A stretch of 6,392 nucleotides of DNA, from positions 1 through 6,392 of the forward strand of contig LUYR01000430.1 in the NCBI GenBank assembly GCA_001603335.1. Reading direction: 5' to 3'. The notes beneath the pieces are model-generated. The model was not told where the DNA came from. It did not search any database and saw only the letters and a program-made list of their open reading frames with translations. How positions within the stretch are numbered: the first letter of the stretch is position 1; each line of letters opens with the position of its first letter. The stretch is from Rhodospirillales bacterium Alpha_05 (GTDB lineage Bacteria; Pseudomonadota; Alphaproteobacteria; Rhodospirillales; Rhodospirillaceae). Shown piece after piece: positions 1 to 4,470 of this stretch. The translations under genes and the position numbers were made by a program.

Positions 1-377
1 GCCTGGGGCATCGCCACGGTGCCGATGGTGGCGGCGGTCGCCACCGACGAGCCGGAGGTGGCGGAGAAGAACGTCGCGGTGCCGATGTTGGCGTGCAACA
101 GGCCGCCCGGCATCCACGACAGCCAGGCTTCGAGCGCGCCGTAGGTCATCCGCGCGATGCCGCTGCGCACCAGGATTTCGCCGAGCAGGATGAACAGCGG
201 GATCGCGATCAGGAGGAAACTGTCGGAGGCCGACCACAGCACTTCGCCCAGCGCGCGGTGCAGCGGGAAGCGGGAGTAAGTCTCGCTCAGGAACATCGCG
301 AGGCCCATCAGCGACGCCGCGATCGGAATCGACAGCAGCATCAGCACGATCAAAACGACGAAGGCGACCCCGATCAT
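1..377 (-). CDS. dctM: TRAP transporter large membrane subunit DctM (5' part, cut by window edge)
   Basis: This is the N-terminal part (125 codons) of the large, transport-catalysing inner-membrane subunit of a TRAP carrier, which moves the ligand delivered by the periplasmic binding protein using an ion gradient. Visible are a first hydrophobic segment at about residues 4-30, a second at about 53-70 with the run IPLFILLGEIL, and the family signature around residues 98-124 ending in SGSSVATAATIGTVAMP, which is typical of DctM. Full-length members have roughly 425 or more residues, so most of the gene lies left of the window. The ATG overlaps the dctQ stop as ATGA, and GGGG lies 8 bases upstream of it, so translation is probably coupled to dctQ. 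The family call is secure; the transported compound is unknown. Confidence 0.93.
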   Translation of the reverse strand, partial: MIGVAFVVLIVLMLLSIPIAASLMGLAMFLSETYSRFPLHRALGEVLWSASDSFLLIAIPLFILLGEILVRSGIARMTYGALEAWLSWMPGGLLHANIGTATFFSATSGSSVATAATIGTVAMPQ

Positions 378-967
378 GATCCCAACCCCTCGGCGCTCGG
401 CGCCTCTTCCTCGATCTGTTCGTCGATGGTGGAGCCGCCCGCGAGGCGGCGCAGGGTTTCGCTATCGCCGCAGATCGCAGCAAGGGAAACCCTGAGCATC
501 AGCAGCACCACGGTAAAGGCGAACCACAGCCAGCCGCCGACCCAGAGGATCTGCGGAACCCACATCGGCGTGTGCAGCGGGGTGTTGGAGACGGTTTCGC
601 GGGTGAGGGATTCGTCGAACACCCCCCAGGCCGCCTGCGCCGCGAACACCGCGAACACCGCGAGACTCCCCATCGCCAGCAGGTCGAGCGCCTGCCGCCC
701 CCGGGTGCCGAGCCGCACGTAGGCGGCATCGATGCGGATGTGGGCCTTGTGGAACAGCGCGTAGGCGAAGCTCCAGCTCGCCGCGATGCCGAGCACGTAG
801 CCGGAATATTCGAAGCTGAGGCCGAGGCCGCGGCCAAGCAGCCGCCGCATCAGGATCTCGACCACGATCAGCGCGACCATCATCAGGAGAAGTGCGCCGC
901 CCGCCCAGGCGAGCCCGCGCGAAACGCGCTCGGCCCTGGCGATAATGGCATCGAGACATCGGAGCAT
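374..967 (-). CDS. dctQ: TRAP transporter small membrane subunit DctQ
   Basis: A 197-residue protein with four predicted membrane segments, at about residues 21-45, 53-72, 93-116 and 135-160, which is the standard topology of the DctQ subunit that partners DctM. Family-like features are the VVEILMRRLLG stretch at the end of helix 1 and HIRID at residues 76-80 in the loop after helix 2 (usually HxRVD). The C-terminal tail after residue 165 is hydrophilic and ends in an acidic stretch. The chosen ATG has GAGGA 10 bases upstream, a somewhat long spacing. The gene lies 69 bases downstream of dctP, separated by a strong hairpin, and its stop codon overlaps the dctM start by 4 bases. The call rests on topology plus position between dctP and dctM, and is firm. 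Confidence 0.92.
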   Translation of the reverse strand: MLRCLDAIIARAERVSRGLAWAGGALLLMMVALIVVEILMRRLLGRGLGLSFEYSGYVLGIAASWSFAYALFHKAHIRIDAAYVRLGTRGRQALDLLAMGSLAVFAVFAAQAAWGVFDESLTRETVSNTPLHTPMWVPQILWVGGWLWFAFTVVLLMLRVSLAAICGDSETLRRLAGGSTIDEQIEEEAPSAEGLGS

Positions 968-997
968 CGGCGATGTGTCCTCAAGTCGGAAGAAAAG

Positions 998-1025
998 GCC
1001 GGAACCGGGCGGACCCGGTTCCGGC
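998..1025 (-). terminator. Intercistronic hairpin between dctP and dctQ (attenuator or mRNA-stabilising stem)
   Basis: A perfect 12-bp stem, GCCGGAACCGGG (998-1009) pairing with CCCGGTTCCGGC (1014-1025), with a 4-base loop. It starts 11 bases after the dctP stop in the direction of transcription. On the transcript it is followed by CUUUUCUUCC, a poor U-tract, so it would be a partial terminator at best. In multi-gene transport operons such stems commonly lower expression of the downstream membrane genes or protect the 3' end of the binding-protein mRNA, giving more binding protein than membrane subunit. That role is inferred here; the stem itself is plain in the sequence. Confidence 0.7.
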
Positions 1026-1036
1026 GCGAAGAGGTA

Positions 1037-2104
1037 TCAGGGCTTCTTGGCGACCAGGCCGACGGTCTTGCCGACGGTGTCGTTCCACTTGGTCACGTAC
1101 GCGGCGTCGGTCCGGCCCGCCCAGTTCGGCAGGACCTTCTCGGTGAGCAGCTTGCGCGCCAGGGCGACGTCGGCGTCGGAGACCGGAACCAGCTTCATCG
1201 TGCCGGGCTTGCCGTGCTTGCAGGCGGGCTCGCCGATGCCGGTGAGGCAGGCGATGCCCTGCTGGCTGTCTTCCTTCGCGGCTTCCCACGCCGGAGCCTC
1301 GAACTTCTCCTCGACTTCCTTAGTCAGGAACGCCTGGGTATCCTTGTCGAGGCTCTTCCACTTCTTCAGCGAAATCGCGGTGACGACGTCGTCCCAGCCG
1401 CCCATCGGCATCGGGTAGAGCACCTTCGAGACTTCATGCCAGCCCGAGGAATAGCCCGAGAGGCTGCCGGTGACGGCGCAGTCGATCACGCCGCGCTGCA
1501 ACGCGCCCGGGACTTCGGAGAACGCCATGGTGACGCTTTCCGCCCCTACCGCGTGGAGGAATTCCGCCGCCGAGCCGCCGCTCGAGCGCACCTTCAGGCC
1601 CTTCATGTCGGCGAGGCCCTTGATCTCGGCGTTGCAGAAGAGAATCTGGCCGGGGTACGGCACCACCGCCAGGACGTGGGCGTCGAAGCGTTTGCCGAAG
1701 GATTCGTCGAGCACCGGCTTGTAGGCCATCGCGACTTTCTTGGCGGTGGCGGGGTCCTGGGCGAGCATCGGAATGTCGAGGCCCTCGACTTCCGGCGCGT
1801 CGGCGACGGTGTAGTCGGCAACCGTCGCGCCGATGTCGAAGACGTTCTTGGCGAGGATGCGATAAACTTCCGCGCCCTTGAGGCCCATCTGGTCGAAGGT
1901 GGTCACCTCGACCTTGATCTTGCCCTTGGAATCCTCGGGCAGGGTCTTGCCCCAGAAGGGCTGTTCGAACTGCTTGTAGAGGGTGAGACCGCTCCAGCTT
2001 CCGACGTAGGTGAAGCTCGCGCCCTTCATCTCCGCGCTCGCCGCCGCCGATCCGCACACCGTGGCGATCGCCACGGATGCCATCAAACCTTTCCAGCCAC
2101 GCAT
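1037..2104 (-). CDS. dctP: TRAP transporter periplasmic substrate-binding protein DctP
   Basis: A 355-residue periplasmic solute receptor that hands its ligand to the DctQM membrane complex. A Sec signal peptide is clear: MRGWK, a hydrophobic core, then a likely cut in ASA|E after residue 24. The mature part shows the DctP plan: the first lobe, then GLADMKGLKVRSSGG (about 163-177), in which R173 sits where family members carry the arginine that grips the ligand carboxylate. Next comes the FSEVPGALQRGVIDCAVTG segment (about 195-213) and the typical PMGGWDD hinge region (about 233-239). A longer upstream start at 2140 is in frame, but the ATG at 2104 has AAGGAGG 5 bases before it and begins the signal peptide directly, so I use it. 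An unusual Cys pair, C286 and C295, frames a Gly/Pro-rich loop near the C-terminus. The ligand is probably a carboxylate; its identity is not visible. Confidence 0.94.
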   Translation of the reverse strand: MRGWKGLMASVAIATVCGSAAASAEMKGASFTYVGSWSGLTLYKQFEQPFWGKTLPEDSKGKIKVEVTTFDQMGLKGAEVYRILAKNVFDIGATVADYTVADAPEVEGLDIPMLAQDPATAKKVAMAYKPVLDESFGKRFDAHVLAVVPYPGQILFCNAEIKGLADMKGLKVRSSGGSAAEFLHAVGAESVTMAFSEVPGALQRGVIDCAVTGSLSGYSSGWHEVSKVLYPMPMGGWDDVVTAISLKKWKSLDKDTQAFLTKEVEEKFEAPAWEAAKEDSQQGIACLTGIGEPACKHGKPGTMKLVPVSDADVALARKLLTEKVLPNWAGRTDAAYVTKWNDTVGKTVGLVAKKP

Positions 2105-2109
2105 TCTTG

Positions 2110-2116
2110 CCTCCTT
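2110..2116 (-). promoter_or_regulatory. Ribosome binding site fixing the dctP start
   Basis: AAGGAGG on the minus strand ends 5 bases before the ATG at 2104. It is close to the ideal Shine-Dalgarno sequence and decides for this start over the in-frame ATG at 2140, which lies inside the end of the upstream enzyme gene. It is the strongest ribosome binding site of the transport genes here, in keeping with a need for abundant binding protein. Confidence 0.8.
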
Positions 2117-2127
2117 GTTCGATTTTT

Positions 2128-2961
2128 TCAGGAAACGCAAAACTCCACCTCCGCAACGCCGTCGGTGATCGCGGCGTTACGGATATCGGTTATCAGCATG
2201 TGGCCCGGGTCGTGGGCGATGGCAAACGGCAGGGCCGCCTTTTCCAGCACCGCCTGCGGCGTCACGCCGCACGCCCAGAACACCGGCACCTCGCCCGCCC
2301 CGATCGGCACCGCGTCGCCGTACTCGGGCCGCGAGATGTCGCGGATGCCGATCGACGCCGGATCGCCGAAGTGAACCGGCGCGCCGTGGGCCAGGGGCAT
2401 CTTGTCGGACAGGCAGATCGCGCGGATCGCGTCCGCCGGGGTGAAGGGACGCATGCTCACCACCAGCGGCCCGGCAAAGCGGCCGCGCGGCGCGGTGGCC
2501 AGCGTGGTCTTGTACATCGGCACGTTGCAGCCGCAGTCGATGTGCCGCACCGGCAGTCCGGCGTCGCGCAGGGCGTGCTCGAAGCTGAACGAGCAGCCGA
2601 GGACGAAGGTGACGAGATCGTCGCGCCAGACCTTGGCGAGGTCGGTCACCCGCTCCACCGCCACGCCGTTCTTGAAGATCTTGTAGCCGCAGACGTCGCT
2701 GCGGATATCGAGGTCGTCCGCGACGCCCGGAACCGTCACCGCGCCCGGCTCGGAGACCCCAAGCAACGGGCAGGGCTTGGGGTTGGCCTTGCAGAATTCG
2801 AGAAAGTCACCCGCGAATTCGCGCGGGATGATCGCGAGGTTGGCCTGGACGAAACCGTCCGCCATGCCCGCCGTGGGCGCGTCGAGTTCGCCGCTGCGGA
2901 TCAGCCTGCGCACCTCGGCGGCGGTCATTCCCCGTAAATGTGATGGGTCGATGGACTTCAT
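2128..2961 (-). CDS. UPF0317 / DUF1445 (D-glutamate-cyclase-like) putative hydro-lyase
   Basis: A 277-residue cytoplasmic protein of the family often annotated 'putative hydro-lyase' (YcsI/UPF0317), related to the cyclase domain of animal D-glutamate cyclase. Recognisable blocks in order are SGELDAPTAG at 23-32 with DGFVQANLAIIP at 35-46, CPLLGV (64-69), FVLGCSFSFE (119-128), CGCNVPMYKT (143-152), RFAGPLVVSMRP (161-172), HFGDPASIGI (197-206), VPVFWACGVTPQ (225-236) and HDPGHMLITD (250-259). C123, C231, the His residues and the Asp of the GDP block are the obvious candidates for active-site residues, though this is my inference. No signal peptide or membrane segment is seen. The start at 2961 has GGAG 6 bases upstream; ATGs at 2973 and 2991 lack a well-spaced site. 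The stop is only 23 bases before dctP, so the enzyme probably acts on whatever the TRAP system imports. Family assignment is strong; the reaction is unknown. Confidence 0.9.
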   Translation of the reverse strand: MKSIDPSHLRGMTAAEVRRLIRSGELDAPTAGMADGFVQANLAIIPREFAGDFLEFCKANPKPCPLLGVSEPGAVTVPGVADDLDIRSDVCGYKIFKNGVAVERVTDLAKVWRDDLVTFVLGCSFSFEHALRDAGLPVRHIDCGCNVPMYKTTLATAPRGRFAGPLVVSMRPFTPADAIRAICLSDKMPLAHGAPVHFGDPASIGIRDISRPEYGDAVPIGAGEVPVFWACGVTPQAVLEKAALPFAIAHDPGHMLITDIRNAAITDGVAEVEFCVS

Positions 2962-2967
2962 CGCGCT

Positions 2968-2971
2968 CTCC
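2968..2971 (-). promoter_or_regulatory. Ribosome binding site fixing the hydro-lyase start
   Basis: GGAG on the minus strand lies 6 bases before the ATG at 2961. For the alternative ATG at 2973 the nearest GGAG is only 1 base away, and for the ATG at 2991 none is visible, so 2961 is the best-supported start. The resulting length also fits this family, whose members have about 265-275 residues. Confidence 0.6.
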
Positions 2972-2990
2972 ATGCTCCGTCTGGATGTCA

Positions 2991-3019
2991 TGGTGACAAA
3001 AGCGATCGATCACGTCCAA
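2991..3019 (-). promoter_or_regulatory. Weak promoter candidate for the hydro-lyase/TRAP operon
   Basis: On the minus strand TTGGAC (3019-3014) is followed after 17 bases by TCACCA (2996-2991). The -35 is fair and the -10 is poor, as expected for an activator-dependent promoter. The inverted repeat at 3025-3050 lies immediately upstream, its centre about 53 bases before the presumed transcription start. This is suggestive only: the operon could also be read through from lysR. Confidence 0.25.
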
Positions 3020-3024
3020 GTGCG

Positions 3025-3050
3025 AATCCTGATGTACTCCGATCAGGATT
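3025..3050. promoter_or_regulatory. Perfect 9-bp inverted repeat, candidate operator
   Basis: AATCCTGAT (3025-3033) and ATCAGGATT (3042-3050) are exact reverse complements separated by 8 bases. The repeat begins 2 bases after the lysR stop codon and lies in the 91-base gap before the hydro-lyase gene. There is no T-run behind it on the minus strand, so a classical terminator is unlikely. Dyads of this size next to a LysR-family gene and in front of its probable target are typical regulator binding sites. The neighbouring LysR protein is the obvious candidate to bind it, but that is inferred from position. Confidence 0.5.
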
Positions 3051-3052
3051 GC

Positions 3053-3952
3053 CTATTGCTTAGGCTTTAGCTCCGAGTGCTCATTTGCTGTGCGATAAGC
3101 GAGGTCGCAGACCGCGCGCGGCAGCGAGGTGTCGCTGGCGTGGGGGAACGACGCGGTGAAAGTGAGCGCGGGCAAATCCACCGCCACCCGGAGCGGCACC
3201 AGTTCGCCCGCATCGAGCTCGCGCTGCACCACATCGCGCGGCAGGGCGCAGACGCCGATGCCGTCCACCGCCATGCGAATGATCGTCGCGATCGACGAGC
3301 TGTTGTGGATGCGCGGCCGCAGGCCCGCGGCGCGGAACAGGGTTTCGAGGTCCATGTGCGGCCGCGAGCTGCGCGGGAAGGTGATCACCGGAATCTGCGC
3401 CAGTTCCTCGAGCTGGAGCACGCCCTGCGGCAGTGCGAGGCGCGGGCTGCCGAGCCAGACCAACGGATAGGTGCCGAGCGGCAGGTTCTCGATGTCGGGA
3501 TTGGCGACCGGGCCCATCAGGAAGGCGATGTCGATCTCGCGCGCGGTGAGGCGGCGCAAGAGGTTCACCGTGATGTCGATGTCGAGCTCGAGAGAGAGCG
3601 CCGGATAGGTCTGCGCCAGGCGTTCGATCAGATGCGGCAGCCAGGTGTGGACGATGGTTTCCACCACGCCCAGCACGATCGTGCCCTGGATCGCCGCCGG
3701 ATCGCCGATCTTGGTCTCCATCTCGCCCTTGAGCGCGAGGATGCGTTCGGCGTAGGGGATCAGGTCGCGGCCCTTCGGCGTCAGCGCCACGGCGCGGGCG
3801 TTGCGCTCGAACAGCCGCACCCCGAGCTCCTCCTCCAGACCGCGGATACGCGCCGACACCGATGGCTGGGTGGTGTTGAGGCGGTCCGCCGCGAGACGAA
3901 AGCCGCCGAGCCGGGCGATCCAGAGAAAGGTTTCGAGGGCACGAAAATCCAT
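3053..3952 (-). CDS. LysR-family transcriptional regulator
   Basis: A 299-residue DNA-binding regulator. The N-terminal winged helix-turn-helix is at about residues 1-60: MDFRALETFLWIARLGGFRLAA, then TTQPSVSARIRGLEEELGVRLFER (27-50, recognition helix) and the LTPKG turn (57-61). A linker helix follows to about 80. The two-lobed effector-binding domain starts at about 90 (GTIVLGVVETIVHTWLPHLIERL) and includes the DIAFLMGP segment at 141-148 and GIGVCALP at 231-238. Length is normal for the family. The reading frame stays open for another 102 codons upstream, but the homology begins exactly at the ATG at 3952, which has only a weak AGGT about 9 bases upstream. It lies on the same strand as, and just upstream of, the hydro-lyase/TRAP genes rather than in the more usual divergent position, and probably controls them in response to the imported acid or a product of it. 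Confidence 0.93.
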   Translation of the reverse strand: MDFRALETFLWIARLGGFRLAADRLNTTQPSVSARIRGLEEELGVRLFERNARAVALTPKGRDLIPYAERILALKGEMETKIGDPAAIQGTIVLGVVETIVHTWLPHLIERLAQTYPALSLELDIDITVNLLRRLTAREIDIAFLMGPVANPDIENLPLGTYPLVWLGSPRLALPQGVLQLEELAQIPVITFPRSSRPHMDLETLFRAAGLRPRIHNSSSIATIIRMAVDGIGVCALPRDVVQRELDAGELVPLRVAVDLPALTFTASFPHASDTSLPRAVCDLAYRTANEHSELKPKQ

Positions 3953-4080
3953 GGGCGGCGGACCTGACCGGGAAAATACCCGAGGAGTGTAGAGGGAACC
4001 CGGACTAAGGAAAAGCGCCGCCTGGATTTTTCGGCGCGCGCAGAATTTCGCGCACCGGAAAAAGACCACGCCGAATGTAA

Positions 4081-4090
4081 TGGTATAGCA
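4081..4090. promoter_or_regulatory. Near-palindromic divergent extended -10 candidate
   Basis: The sequence TGGTATAGCA reads as TG-G-TATAGC on the plus strand and as TG-C-TATACC on the minus strand, an extended -10 pattern in both directions. On the minus strand it could start the lysR transcript, with a leader of about 125 bases; on the plus strand it could start the riboswitch leader upstream of the aptamer. No good -35 is seen for either direction. This is a motif-level observation only. Confidence 0.3.
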
Positions 4091-4098
4091 TTTGACGC

Positions 4099-4128
4099 TT
4101 GACCGACGCGCGCGCCGGGATTTATACC
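4099..4128 (+). promoter_or_regulatory. Sigma-70-like promoter candidate for the riboswitch/btuB transcript
   Basis: TTGACC (4099-4104) is followed by TTATAC after 17 bases (4122-4127), or TATACC after 18. The expected start point, about 4133-4135, falls right at the beginning of the riboswitch aptamer. That would trim the outermost base pairs of the P1 helix I propose (4131-4136), so either the start point is slightly earlier or the extended -10 at 4081 is used instead. Confidence 0.45.
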
Positions 4129-4130
4129 CG

Positions 4131-4322
4131 CGTTCAACTGTTGGTGTCCCGGGACCGCCCCGGGATGAAAAGGGAATCCGGTGCGGCGTGCCCGACACGC
4201 CTATTCCGGAGCTGCCTCCGCAACTGTAAGCGGCGAGCGCGCGATCACATACCGCCACTGGGAAACCGGGAAGGCCGATCGCAACGCCCAGACCCGCGAG
4301 CCAGGAGACCTGCCGATGGACG
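4131..4322 (+). promoter_or_regulatory. Cobalamin riboswitch aptamer
   Basis: All conserved blocks of the cobalamin (RF00174-type) aptamer are present in order. They are TTGGTG (4141-4146), a P2 stem TCCCGGG/CCCGGGA (4147-4153 with 4159-4165), AAAAGGGAA with CCGGTG (4168-4183), the GGAGCTGCCTCCGC block (4208-4221), AACTGTAAGCGG (4222-4233), GCCACTG (4254-4260), CGGGAAGGC (4267-4275) and the B12 box GAGCCAGGAGACCTGCC (4298-4314). CGTTCA (4131-4136) can pair with TGGACG (4317-4322) as P1. In this class, binding of a cobalamin switches the downstream gene off. Here the downstream gene is a BtuB-like receptor 149 bases further on, the classical arrangement. Identification is essentially certain; the exact 5' edge is not. 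Confidence 0.97.
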
Positions 4323-4334
4323 TCGCTCGACCGG

Positions 4335-4353
4335 ATGCGGAGGCATGCGGAGG
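4335..4353 (+). repeat. Short tandem repeat ATGCGGAGG x2 between aptamer and expression platform
   Basis: ATGCGGAGG occurs at 4335-4343 and again at 4345-4353, separated by one C, giving a 10-base period. Each copy contains GGAGG, a Shine-Dalgarno-like element with no well-placed start codon behind it. It may be chance or a small duplication in the linker. Confidence 0.5.
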
Positions 4354-4465
4354 ACGGTCTTTCAACCGTTGCGGTGACGTGAATTTCGCGCCGCAGCGGG
4401 GATTCCCCCCAATTGCGGCATCGGCTTTCCGGAACGCGGTGGACGCCCGCGTTCGCAATGGGGGA
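4353..4465 (+). promoter_or_regulatory. Riboswitch expression platform with a Shine-Dalgarno sequestering helix
   Basis: Several helices that exclude one another can be drawn. GACGGT (4353-4358) pairs with ACCGTT (4365-4370). CCGTTGCGG (4366-4374) pairs with CCGCAGCGG (4391-4399), 9 bp with one G-U. GGGG (4398-4401) pairs with CCCC (4405-4408) around ATT. Finally CCCCC-A-ATTGCG (4406-4417) pairs with CGCAATGGGGG (4454-4464), 11 bp with one bulged A, which buries the GGGGGA ribosome binding site of btuB. This fits control of translation initiation, as in the Escherichia coli btuB leader. No terminator with a U-tract is seen. Pairings were found by eye without energy calculation. Confidence 0.6.
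4460..4465 (+). promoter_or_regulatory. Ribosome binding site of btuB
   Basis: GGGGGA lies 5 bases before the ATG at 4471. It fixes this start and is the element captured by the upstream C-run in the proposed off-state helix. Confidence 0.75.
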
Positions 4466-4470
4466 CTACC

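Noticed and set aside
2105..2140. Longer dctP start with 12 extra residues (MRFLKKSNKEAR).
   Set aside because: It overlaps the end of the hydro-lyase gene and lacks a ribosome binding site, while the ATG at 2104 has AAGGAGG at ideal spacing and starts a normal signal peptide.
572..2374. Long open frame of 600 codons on the plus strand opposite dctQ, dctP and the end of the hydro-lyase gene.
   Set aside because: It is rich in Arg, Ala, Gly and His, has no recognisable domain and runs antisense across three well-identified genes. It is a by-product of high GC codon bias.
2077..2937. Open frame of 286 codons on the plus strand opposite the UPF0317 gene.
   Set aside because: It is antisense to a gene with clear family motifs and has low-complexity Arg/His/Ala composition, so it is a shadow frame.
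3077..3967. Open frame of 296 codons on the plus strand opposite lysR.
   Set aside because: It mirrors a clear LysR gene, is dominated by Arg, Gln, His and Asp and has no domain, so it is a shadow frame.
4036..4053. GCGCG/CGCGC inverted repeat in the lysR leader.
   Set aside because: It has short arms of pure GC alternation in GC-rich DNA and no T-tract, so it is indistinguishable from chance.
3953..4258. N-terminal extension of 102 codons on the LysR frame.
   Set aside because: It runs back through the riboswitch and promoter region and shows no domain. The LysR helix-turn-helix starts exactly at the ATG at 3952 and gives a normal 299-residue length.
4345..4377. Ten-codon leader peptide (MRRTVFQPLR) ending next to a platform helix.
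   Set aside because: The only GGAGG upstream is 1 base from the ATG, too close for initiation, and the peptide has no run of regulatory codons.
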